Both the position numbers and the translations under genes were made by a program. From assembly GCA_002292945.1 (NCBI GenBank), contig DBCG01000047.1, positions 32,080 to 40,777 of the forward strand: a stretch of DNA of 8,698 nucleotides. The letters are read 5' to 3'. Positions 1 through 6,400 of the stretch are shown here, piece by piece. The stretch's first letter is position 1; every line of letters begins with the position of its first letter. Under the pieces are notes generated by a model. The model saw only the letters and a list, made by a program, of their open reading frames with translations, ran no database searches and was not told where the DNA came from. The stretch is from Proteobacteria bacterium UBA964 (GTDB lineage Bacteria > Pseudomonadota > Gammaproteobacteria > Steroidobacterales > Steroidobacteraceae).

Positions 1-782
1 ACAGGGAACCCCTCCCCCCACTCGACCGAAGACGCCCGTCGCACCCAACCCGCGCCCGCCACCCAGGTCTGCCCATTGGTGCGGGAGAGGGGCCGGATCA
101 GCGCTGCGACGACCGGCGCCACGGACTCGGGGGGCATCCTGTGTCGCAGGTCATCACCCAGGTGCGGGCCGGTCATGCGGGTCGCCGCATACGGCGCGAT
201 CGCCGAGCAATGCACGCCGCGTGGCGCGCCCTCGGCGGCGAGGCTGCGCATGAACGCGAGCAGCGCGCCTTTCGACGCCGCATAGGCGGTGAGCCCATGC
301 AGCCCGTGCAGCCCGGCGCTCGAGACGGACACGACGATGCGGCCCTGCCCTTGGGCGCGCATGTGCTGGTAGATCGGCTGGGTCACCGCGACCGTGCCAT
401 CGAAATTCACTGCCATGATGCGCCGGAAATCCTGCAGGGCGATGCGATGGAACGGCTCGTGCTGGTCGACGCCGGCGTTGTTCACCAGCGCGTCGATCCG
501 GCCCCAGCGACCGAGCGCGGCATCGAGCATGCGCTGACCGGCGCCGTCCGCGCAGACATCGTCGTGCTGGGCGATGGCATCCCCACCCGCCGCGAGGATC
601 GCGGCGACGACCGCCTCGGCGGGCGAGGGCAACGGCGCCCCGTCCGGAGCGGTGCGCAACCGGTTGTTGACCACCACGCGCCACCCGAGCGCCGCTAGGT
701 GCGAGGCGTAGGCGCATCCGAGGCCCGTGCCCGCGCCCGTGACGATGACGACGGGCCGCGATCCGTCAGATGCCTTGACCAT
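1..782 (-). CDS. SDR-family dehydrogenase resembling the 3-hydroxyacyl-CoA dehydrogenase domain of MFE-2 (3' end outside window)
   Basis: The frame is open from ATG 782-780 to the left edge, giving 260 visible residues. A TGAGTGLG nucleotide-binding motif lies at residues 15-22, VNNAG at 100-104, and a catalytic set Ser154, Tyr167, Lys171 (YAASK), with Asn126 as the fourth member. The C-terminal part (IAPYAATRMT, then VAGAGWV) matches from memory the SDR domain of multifunctional enzyme type 2/17-beta-HSD type 4, which oxidises (3R)-hydroxyacyl-CoA with NAD, better than a generic FabG. The protein is probably cytoplasmic. The start is supported by AAGGA eight bases upstream. MFE-2-like single-domain SDRs are roughly 300 residues, so some 30-40 residues are probably missing; a fused hydratase domain further left cannot be excluded. 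It is divergent from the operon starting at 858. The SDR family is certain; the CoA-ester substrate is inference. Confidence 0.88.
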   Translation of the reverse strand, partial: MVKASDGSRPVVIVTGAGTGLGCAYASHLAALGWRVVVNNRLRTAPDGAPLPSPAEAVVAAILAAGGDAIAQHDDVCADGAGQRMLDAALGRWGRIDALVNNAGVDQHEPFHRIALQDFRRIMAVNFDGTVAVTQPIYQHMRAQGQGRIVVSVSSAGLHGLHGLTAYAASKGALLAFMRSLAAEGAPRGVHCSAIAPYAATRMTGPHLGDDLRHRMPPESVAPVVAALIRPLSRTNGQTWVAGAGWVRRASSVEWGEGFP

Positions 783-795
783 GGAGGATGTCCTT

Positions 796-815
796 GTCAG
801 TCTTGGTCAGTCTTA
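796..815. repeat. Two-copy 10-bp direct repeat in divergent promoter region
   Basis: GTCAGTCTTG is followed directly by GTCAGTCTTA, two tandem copies differing only at the last base. They lie in the 75-base gap between divergent genes, upstream of both coding starts. They could be half-sites for a transcription factor or a chance duplication. No known operator is recognised. Confidence 0.4.
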
Positions 816-826
816 GAGTGAAAGTC

Positions 827-845
827 GCGGGTCATCATAACCCGC
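827..845. promoter_or_regulatory. Inverted repeat with a possible minus-strand -10 in its loop, candidate operator
   Basis: GCGGGT (827-832) and ACCCGC (840-845) form a perfect 6-bp dyad around a 7-base centre. On the minus strand the centre reads TATGAT (839-834), one mismatch from a sigma-70 -10 box, about 50 bases before the start of the left-hand SDR gene. No good -35 box accompanies it. On the plus strand the dyad ends just before the AGGGGG ribosome-binding site of the gene at 858. A repressor bound here, or an RNA hairpin, could affect either gene. The inverted repeat is seen; its function is inferred. Confidence 0.35.
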
Positions 846-857
846 AGGGGGATCGAC

Positions 858-1388
858 ATGACCGACCTCGAAACGCGCCTCGCCCGGATCTTCGACAAGG
901 ACGAGATCCGGGACGTCCTCGCCGCCTATGTGCGCGGCGTCGATCGCGGTGACGGACCGCTGCTCAAGTCCTGCTATCACCCGGATGCGATCGAAGAGCA
1001 CGGCGGCCGCTACACCGGCAACGCCCACGAGTACGTCGACGGCGCGATCCCTCGGATCCGGCAGATGGACGCGATGCAGCATGTGCTCGGCACCAGCCAC
1101 TTCGATTTCATCAGCGCGGATCTTGCCTATGTCGAGACCTACATCGTCACGCTCGCGCGCATGAAGGTCGGCGGGGAAACGCTGGACACCTTCACGGGCG
1201 GGCGACTCATCGACCGCTTCGAGCGGCGTGAGGGACACTGGAAGATCGCGCATCGCCGCACCATCTTCGACTGGAACCGCGACACGCCGACGCGGCAAGG
1301 CTGGGTCGGCGGCATGTTCGTCCCCGGCACACCGGGCATGCGCGTGGGCGCCAAGGGCGAGGACGACCCCTCGTACGAGCGCTTCTGA
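858..1388 (+). CDS. NTF2/SnoaL_4-fold protein, BaiE-like dehydratase or isomerase candidate
   Basis: A 176-residue protein of the SnoaL-like, nuclear transport factor 2 superfamily. The opening pattern (IRDVLAAYVRGVDRGD, then CYHPDA) and the later FTGGRLIDRFERREGHWKIAHRR segment are typical of the SnoaL_4 group. That group includes bile acid 7-alpha-dehydratase BaiE and scytalone dehydratase. Tyr24, Asp29 and His75 sit where BaiE has its reported catalytic Tyr30, Asp35 and His83, and the Tyr-Asp spacing is identical. This suggests acid-base dehydration, hydration or isomerisation of a cyclic or CoA-bound substrate, rather than a non-catalytic role. There is no signal peptide, so it is cytoplasmic. 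AGGGGG lies six bases before ATG 858. It is the first gene of a three-gene operon and ends 20 bases before the ligase. The fold is confident; the reaction is inference. Confidence 0.88.
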   Translation: MTDLETRLARIFDKDEIRDVLAAYVRGVDRGDGPLLKSCYHPDAIEEHGGRYTGNAHEYVDGAIPRIRQMDAMQHVLGTSHFDFISADLAYVETYIVTLARMKVGGETLDTFTGGRLIDRFERREGHWKIAHRRTIFDWNRDTPTRQGWVGGMFVPGTPGMRVGAKGEDDPSYERF

Positions 1389-1408
1389 ATCGATAGGCGA
1401 CCCGCCCC

Positions 1409-3217
1409 ATGAATCGACCCGATGCCCCTTTCCGCAAGACATCGTTCCCCTCGGCGGCGATGCGCACCGAGCGGCGTGCGGACGGCAGTCTTTGGGTGAC
1501 CCCTGAGCTTGCGCTCGCGGACTACCGACCCAATCTGCCGCAGGAACTCTCCGCGCGTGCCGCGGCGCACCCGCAGAAGACCTACCTCGCCGAGCGGCGA
1601 GGCGGTGCTGAGGCGCCGTGGTACCTCGCCAGCTATGGCGAGGTCGACAAACAATCGCGCGCGGTCGCGGCTTGGCTGCTCGCGCGCGGGATCCCGGCCG
1701 GCCGCTCGTTGCTGATCCTGTCCGGCAATTCCGTGATGCATGCGGTGTTCAAGTACGGCGCGATGGCTGCACGTTTGCCGGCCTGCCCCGTCAGCGTCAA
1801 TTACGCACTCATGGGCGGCGACTACGGTCGCCTGAAGCACGTCATCGAGATGGTGCGCCCGGCCGTGGTGTTCGCCGAGCAGACGCCTGCCTTCCGTGCC
1901 GCGCTCGAGTCCGTGGACTTCGGCGACGCCGCACTCGTGACCGACGAACCGTCGCTCATCGCCGGCACACGGGGCAACGGCCCGGTGGTGTCGATCGCCA
2001 GCGTCCTCGCGACGCCTGCGGGCACCGATGTCGACGCCTCGATCGCGTCGATCGATCCGGATGAGGCCTCGCTCTACATGCTCACCTCGGGCAGCACCAG
2101 CCTGCCCAAGGCCGTGATCCAGACCCAACGCATGATCGCCTCCAACCTCGCGCAGGGCCGCCAAGTGCTGGGCGACACCGCCGGCTGGAGCGATGTGATG
2201 CTTGATTGGCTGCCTTGGAGCCATGTCTCGGGCGCCTTCACCAAGATGGGCACCCTGACGAGCGGCGGAACGCTGTACATCGACGGCGGCAAGCCCCTGC
2301 CGAGCATGTTCGCGGAGTCGCTGCGCAATCTCAAAGAAATCGCGCCGAAGTTCTATGTCAACGTGCCCTTCGGCTACTCGATGCTTGCCGACGCCCTCGA
2401 CAAGGACGCAGAGCTGCGTCAGCGATTCTTCGGCAATCTGCGGCTCGCGCTCTATGGCGGCGCCGGCCTGCCGCAGGCGCTCTACGACCGTTTCCAGCAG
2501 CTCGCCGTCGATACGGTGGGAGAACGGATCTTCTTCACGACCGGTTACGGCGCGACCGAGACCGCTTCGGGATGCATGGCGATCTACTTCCCGACCGAGG
2601 AGGTCGGCATCGGTCTGCCGATGCCGGGGCTCACGCTCAAACTCGTGCCGAACGGCGACCGCCATGAGGTGCGGCTCAAGGGCCCCATGATCACGCCCGG
2701 CTACCTCGGGCACGGCGAGAAGAACCGCGCGATCTTCGATGAGGACGGGTTCTGGCGCACCGGCGATGCGGCACAGCTGCACGACCCCGCCGACATCGGT
2801 AAGGGGCTCAAGTTCGCGGGGCGGCTCGCTGAGGAGTTCAAACTCTCGAACGGCACTTGGGTCGCCGCAGGGCGCCTGCGAGCATCGCTCGTCGAAGCGT
2901 TCGCGCCGCTGCTCGGCGACTTCGTGATCTGCGGCGAGAACCAGGAACGGCTGACGGCGCTCACCTGGCCCAAGACGCCGGTCGATGACGCCCTGCGAAC
3001 CGAGCTCTCGCGCCGCCTCGGGGTCTTCAACGCCGGCCGCGGCGCGAGCGAACGCGTCGAGGCGCTGCTGTTGCTCGACGATCCGCCGCGCGCGGACGCA
3101 CATGAGCTGTCAGACAAAGGCACGATCAACCAGCGGGTCACCCTGCTCCGCCGTGCAGCGGATGTGGAGCGGCTCGAGTCCGGTCAGCCCGATCCGCGGA
3201 TCGTGCTGCCCTCCTGA
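1409..3217 (+). CDS. Feruloyl-CoA-synthase-like AMP-forming acyl-CoA ligase
   Basis: A 602-residue member of the ANL adenylate-forming superfamily, which activates a carboxylic acid with ATP and CoA. The P-loop is at residues 226-234 (TSGSTSLPK; the usual Gly at 231 is Ser), the adenylation motif GYGATET follows in mid-protein, and RTGD ends at Asp453. The hinge and C-terminal part are of the feruloyl-CoA synthase type: FAGRLAEEFKLSNGTWV in place of the common hinge sequence, then SDKGTINQR, where Lys570 is the likely catalytic C-terminal lysine. N-terminal features (PNLPQEL, AAHPQKTYLAER) and the length of about 600 also fit that clade. Members act on hydroxycinnamates or other aryl or cyclic acids; the substrate here is unknown. 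The ribosome-binding site before ATG 1409 is weak (AGGCG), suggesting coupling to the preceding gene 20 bases upstream. Only 17 bases separate its stop from the next start. Confidence 0.9.
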   Translation: MNRPDAPFRKTSFPSAAMRTERRADGSLWVTPELALADYRPNLPQELSARAAAHPQKTYLAERRGGAEAPWYLASYGEVDKQSRAVAAWLLARGIPAGRSLLILSGNSVMHAVFKYGAMAARLPACPVSVNYALMGGDYGRLKHVIEMVRPAVVFAEQTPAFRAALESVDFGDAALVTDEPSLIAGTRGNGPVVSIASVLATPAGTDVDASIASIDPDEASLYMLTSGSTSLPKAVIQTQRMIASNLAQGRQVLGDTAGWSDVMLDWLPWSHVSGAFTKMGTLTSGGTLYIDGGKPLPSMFAESLRNLKEIAPKFYVNVPFGYSMLADALDKDAELRQRFFGNLRLALYGGAGLPQALYDRFQQLAVDTVGERIFFTTGYGATETASGCMAIYFPTEEVGIGLPMPGLTLKLVPNGDRHEVRLKGPMITPGYLGHGEKNRAIFDEDGFWRTGDAAQLHDPADIGKGLKFAGRLAEEFKLSNGTWVAAGRLRASLVEAFAPLLGDFVICGENQERLTALTWPKTPVDDALRTELSRRLGVFNAGRGASERVEALLLLDDPPRADAHELSDKGTINQRVTLLRRAADVERLESGQPDPRIVLPS

Positions 3218-3234
3218 ACCCCGAGGTGAAATCC

Positions 3235-3996
3235 ATGGAGATCCGTGATCGCGTAGCGCTGGTGACAGGCGCCAACCGGGGTATCGGTGAGGCCTTCGTG
3301 CGGGTGCTGCTCGCCGAAGCCGGCGCAGCCAAGGTATATGCCGCCGCCCGCGACCCTGCCGATGCCGCGCACCTCGAGCGCGAGTTCCCGGGCCGATGCA
3401 TCGCCGTACGCTTGGACGTCACCGATGGCGCGCAGATCAGCGCAGCAGCCGAGCGCTGCGGCGATGTCGGACTGCTCATCAACAACGCCGGTCTGTTCAC
3501 CAACCAGCTGCTGATCGGCGCCGCAGACATGTCTCATGCGCGCGCCGAGATGGAGGTCAACTACTTCGGGCCGCTCGCGATGATCCGGGCGTTCGCACCG
3601 ACGCTGGCCCGCAACGGCGGTGGCGCCGTGATCAACGTGCTGTCGGCGGCCGCGATCGTCGCCCTGCCGAACATGGGTGGCTACTCGCCCTCGAAAGCGG
3701 CCGCCCGCATGCTGTCGACCTCGGCGCGCGCGGAACTCGCCGGCCAGGGCACGCACGTCGCCGCCCTCATCGTCGGCTCGGTGGAGACGCGGATGGCCGC
3801 GCATGTACAGGGCGCCAAAGAAAAGCCCGAGGACATCGCGCGCGCCGGTCTGCGCGCGGCGGAGCGCCGGATCGACGAACTCGACACCGACCGAATGGCC
3901 GTGGAGGTGCGTGCCGCGTTGCAACTCGACCCGAAGGGACTGGAGCGCCGTCTCGCCAAGCTCCTCGGCGCCCAGAGCATCAGCACAGGCAAGTAG
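3235..3996 (+). CDS. Classical short-chain dehydrogenase/reductase
   Basis: A 253-residue SDR of standard length. TGANRGIG is at residues 11-18, NNAG at 83-86, and the catalytic tetrad is Asn109, Ser137, Tyr150, Lys154 (YSPSK). Arg39 after the second beta strand (AAARD) hints at NADP(H) preference. It would interconvert an alcohol and a ketone on a pathway intermediate; the substrate cannot be read from the sequence. A GTG at 3226 would add three residues, but it lies inside the Shine-Dalgarno sequence GAGGTGA, which is correctly spaced for ATG 3235, so the ATG is chosen. It is the last gene of the 858-3996 operon. The C-terminal tail (LLGAQSISTGK) and stop codon fall in the first unit of a 15-bp tandem repeat, so the last residues may have been altered by repeat expansion. 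Confidence 0.9.
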   Translation: MEIRDRVALVTGANRGIGEAFVRVLLAEAGAAKVYAAARDPADAAHLEREFPGRCIAVRLDVTDGAQISAAAERCGDVGLLINNAGLFTNQLLIGAADMSHARAEMEVNYFGPLAMIRAFAPTLARNGGGAVINVLSAAAIVALPNMGGYSPSKAAARMLSTSARAELAGQGTHVAALIVGSVETRMAAHVQGAKEKPEDIARAGLRAAERRIDELDTDRMAVEVRAALQLDPKGLERRLAKLLGAQSISTGK

Positions 3997-4030
3997 ACCC
4001 CAGGCAAATAGACCCCAGGCAAATAGACCC
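3986..4030. repeat. Three tandem 15-bp repeats between convergent genes
   Basis: The unit CAGGCAAATAGACCC occurs at 4001-4015 and 4016-4030. A one-base variant (CAGGCAAGTAGACCC) occurs at 3986-4000. The first copy carries the stop codon of the SDR gene (TAG 3994-3996). The last copy touches the first base of the complemented stop codon of the minus-strand gene (4030-4032). The unit is a multiple of three, so each copy repeats TAG in the SDR frame. There is no internal dyad, so it is not an obvious terminator. Slippage or duplication is the likely origin. Confidence 0.9.
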
Positions 4031-4542
4031 TAGAAAAGCGGCGTCCGGCCCGTCAGCGCGACGATATGCGGCGGTGGTGCCTCGCCCGCCTTGAGCCGAT
4101 CGAACAGCCCACGGTCGAAGTAATCGCGCCATTCCGTGATCAGGCCATCCCTGAACCGCATGATGCCCGCATAAGGCAGCGCGATCTGCCGCCCCTCGGG
4201 CGAGGTGAACTCGTCCACCCCTTCGGCGAGGGCGGTGTCGCCGTGCTCGGCGTAGCTGAAGATCCGCCAACGGACATCCTTCATCTGGCCGGCGAGCGTT
4301 TCCATGAACCGGGCGGTCGCTTCCTTGCCGATGATGGGCGGACTGCCCACATGCGAGTGCCAGACGATGTCGTCGGCCAAACGCGCGACCACGGCCTGTC
4401 TGTCGCCCTGTCGCCAACCCATGATGACGGCCTTCATGACGGCGAAATGGCGGCCCTGTGCAGCATCCTCGACAGACGCGCTGGCCACGGTGGCGCCTGC
4501 AGCGACCAAAGGTGCGCCAGCGACGAAATTGCGACGGTCCAT
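4030..4542 (-). CDS. LEH/SnoaL-like NTF2-fold protein with a Tat-like leader
   Basis: A 170-residue protein. Residues 1-22 look like a short twin-arginine leader: MDRRNFVAG, a hydrophobic Ala/Val stretch, then ASA before SVEDA as a possible cleavage site, implying periplasmic location. The rest matches the NTF2-like limonene-1,2-epoxide hydrolase type: a helical start (FAVMKAVIMGWRQGD), GKEATARFMETL, and IMRFRDGLITEWRDYFDRGLF, very close to the LEH ending ITGWRDYFDLREF. Of the LEH catalytic Asp-Arg-Asp set, Asp110 and Asp140 align, but the Arg position is Gly108 (EGVDEF against ERVDVL). Epoxide hydrolysis by the known mechanism is therefore doubtful. The start at ATG 4542-4540 has a strong GGAGGA (4549-4554) six bases upstream. 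The gene stands alone, convergent with the SDR and divergent from the second ligase. The fold is confident, export likely, activity unknown. Confidence 0.85.
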   Translation of the reverse strand: MDRRNFVAGAPLVAAGATVASASVEDAAQGRHFAVMKAVIMGWRQGDRQAVVARLADDIVWHSHVGSPPIIGKEATARFMETLAGQMKDVRWRIFSYAEHGDTALAEGVDEFTSPEGRQIALPYAGIMRFRDGLITEWRDYFDRGLFDRLKAGEAPPPHIVALTGRTPLF

Positions 4543-4587
4543 GCGATATCCTCCGGAGAGATGTGACTTTCGGTATTAGACCACAGA

Positions 4588-4593
4588 TATAAT
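4588..4593 (+). promoter_or_regulatory. Candidate -10 box for the second ligase gene
   Basis: A perfect TATAAT lies in an AT-rich island between the divergent genes at 4542 and 4636, about 42 bases before the GTG start. The hexamer 17 bases upstream (GACTTT, 4565-4570) is a poor -35, so the promoter may need an activator. Around it, GGTATTAG and TATAATCC form an imperfect dyad that could be an operator. Minus-strand promoter elements were not clear. Confidence 0.45.
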
Positions 4594-4635
4594 CCTTGTT
4601 CGTATCTCGCTCATCCACGCGATCGGAGAGACCCC

Positions 4636-6372
4636 GTGCGAACGACTCCTGCAGAGAAGATCCGCGAGTACCGCAGCCGCGACTGGTGGGGCGACACCCG
4701 CATCCACGACATGTTCGACGCCCATGCCCGCGCCTTCCCGGAACGCACGGCCCTGGTCGATGCGCCGAACCGCCCGGATCTCTTGGGTACAGCGCCGCTG
4801 CGCCTGAGCTGGCGTGAGGCCGCCGATCTGGCAGATGGCTTCGCGGTGACGCTGCAAGCGCTCGGACTCGGGCGTGACGATCTGCTCGTCACGCAACTGC
4901 CCAACATCGCCGAGTATCCAGCGCTCTACATCGCGGCGCTGCGGCTCGGCATCATCGTCAGCCCGGTGCCGATGCAGTTCCGCCGTCACGAACTGGAACA
5001 GATCGTCCGCTTCACCGGCGCCCGCACGGTGCTCACCGTCGACGCCTTCAAAGGCGCCGACCACATCGGGATGGCGCTGCAGTCCAGTGCGACGCTCGCC
5101 GCAGAGGGCATCACCCTGCGCGTGCTCAGTCTGCGCAGTGCGGCGAGCGGGGACACGCTCCCGGAAGGCGCGATCGCCTTCACCGCGGCGCCGGCGGATG
5201 ATCCGCGGCGGGCTGCGCTGCGGTCGCACTGCGCCGCGCTCGGCGTCGACGCCGACGACATCGCGACGATCTGCTGGACCTCGGGCACCGAAGGCACCCC
5301 CAAGGGCGTGCCGCGCTCGCACAACCACTGGCGGGCGATCAGCTGGGCGCACCTGCGGGGCGCCGGGATACAGCCCGGCGAGATGCTGCTCAACCCCTTC
5401 CCGCTCGTCAACATGGGGGCCCTCGGGGGCTGCTTCATGAGTTGGCTGCACAACGGCGGAACGCTGCTGCTGCACCATCCGCTCGACCTGCCGACCTTCT
5501 TCCGGCAGATCGCCACCGAGCGGCCGCAGTACGCCATCGCACCGCCGGCGGTGCTCAACATGTTGCTGAAGAACGAGGCGCTGCTCGCGTCGGTCGACCT
5601 GTCGTCGTTGCGCTGCATCGGCTCAGGGTCGGCTCCGCTCGACCCGGAGATGATCCAGGGCTATCAGGACCGTTTCGGCATCGAGATCTGCAACAATTTC
5701 GGCTCCAACGAGGGCGTCTCGCTCATCAGCAACGCCACCAACGCTGCCGATGCCTTGCATCGCGCGCGCTGGTTCCCGCGGTATGGCCGCGACGAGGTGT
5801 CGTGGACGCCGCCGCCACCCGTGCAGATCAGCACGCGGCTCATCGACCCGGAGAACGGCAGCGAGATCCTCACGGCAGGACATGCCGGTGAACTACAGAT
5901 CACGGGGCCCACGGTCTTCGACGGCTACCTGAATGCGCCGCAGATCAACGCCGAGTCGTTCGCGTCGGACGGTTGGTTCCGCACCGGCGACATGTTCGAG
6001 CTCTGCGGCGACGGCGATGAGCTGCGTTTCTACCGATTCGTCGGCCGGCTGCGGCAGGTGATCAACCGCGGCGGGATGAAGATCTCGCCCGAGGAGCTCG
6101 ACAACGCGCTCAACCAGATGCCGGATGTGCTCGAGGGCGCGGTGGCGGCCTATCGCGATGCCGTGATGGGCGAGCGCATCTGCGCCGTCGTGGTGCCGAA
6201 GCCCGGCGCGAGCATCACCCTCGACGCCGTGTGCGCCCACTTCGAGTCGTTCGGCCTCGCGAGGTTCAAGTGGCCGGAACGCTTGCGCGTCATCCCGCAA
6301 TTGCCGCGCAACAGCGTCGGCAAGGTGCTACGGGGCGAACTATCGCGCCTGGCTTCGGACGAGGACGGCTGA
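4636..6372 (+). CDS. AMP-forming acyl-CoA ligase (class I adenylate-forming enzyme)
   Basis: A 578-residue acyl-CoA synthetase with all core motifs. The P-loop TSGTEGTPKG is at 215-224, NNFGSNEG in mid-protein, RTGD ends at Asp452, the hinge is VGRLRQVINRGGMKISPEELD, and PRNSVGKVLR contains the catalytic Lys563. The N-terminus (RDWWGDTRIHDMFDAHARAFPERTALVD) and hinge resemble cyclohexanecarboxylate-CoA ligase and EntE-like or medium-chain ligases, so a cyclic, aromatic or branched acid is plausible. It belongs to a different clade from the ligase at 1409, so it likely activates a different acid or acts at another stage. The start is GTG 4636, preceded by GGAGAG (4625-4630); the conserved RDWWGD segment right after it supports this over later ATGs. 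It is transcribed alone and divergent from the LEH-like gene, and ends 14 bases before the stop of the convergent MFS gene. Confidence 0.92.
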   Translation: MRTTPAEKIREYRSRDWWGDTRIHDMFDAHARAFPERTALVDAPNRPDLLGTAPLRLSWREAADLADGFAVTLQALGLGRDDLLVTQLPNIAEYPALYIAALRLGIIVSPVPMQFRRHELEQIVRFTGARTVLTVDAFKGADHIGMALQSSATLAAEGITLRVLSLRSAASGDTLPEGAIAFTAAPADDPRRAALRSHCAALGVDADDIATICWTSGTEGTPKGVPRSHNHWRAISWAHLRGAGIQPGEMLLNPFPLVNMGALGGCFMSWLHNGGTLLLHHPLDLPTFFRQIATERPQYAIAPPAVLNMLLKNEALLASVDLSSLRCIGSGSAPLDPEMIQGYQDRFGIEICNNFGSNEGVSLISNATNAADALHRARWFPRYGRDEVSWTPPPPVQISTRLIDPENGSEILTAGHAGELQITGPTVFDGYLNAPQINAESFASDGWFRTGDMFELCGDGDELRFYRFVGRLRQVINRGGMKISPEELDNALNQMPDVLEGAVAAYRDAVMGERICAVVVPKPGASITLDAVCAHFESFGLARFKWPERLRVIPQLPRNSVGKVLRGELSRLASDEDG

Positions 6373-6374
6373 CG

Positions 6375-6400
6375 GGCAGACGGCGCCTAGCGCCACTGCC
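6375..6400. terminator. Candidate bidirectional hairpin between convergent genes
   Basis: GGCAG (6375-6379) pairs with CTGCC (6396-6400), and GGCGC (6382-6386) pairs with GCGCC (6390-6394), separated by a small asymmetric internal loop. The apical loop CTA is the complement of the MFS stop codon. It lies right after the ligase stop at 6372, so it could serve both genes. No T-run follows on either strand, so it is not a canonical intrinsic terminator. Confidence 0.45.

Noticed and set aside
154..717. A minus-strand open frame of 187 codons at the left end
   Set aside because: It is out of frame with the SDR gene on the same strand, which carries every SDR motif and stays open to the edge.
1139..3103. 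A 654-codon open frame on the minus strand, opposite the feruloyl-CoA-synthase-like gene
   Set aside because: It is antisense to a clear ligase with all family motifs. Its translation is rich in Arg, Gly, Ala and His with no recognisable domain, as expected for a shadow frame in GC-rich DNA.
3226..3234. GTG at 3226 as the start of the second SDR
   Set aside because: This GTG is part of the Shine-Dalgarno sequence serving ATG 3235, and SDRs normally begin just before the first beta strand, as they do with the ATG.
3986..4030. CRISPR-like array
   Set aside because: The units are only 15 bp and directly abutting, with no spacers, so this is a simple tandem repeat.
3980..4618. A 212-codon minus-strand frame ending in LGSICLGSICLGSTCLC
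   Set aside because: It overlaps the LEH-like gene in a different frame. The repeated tail is just the translation of the 15-bp tandem repeat.
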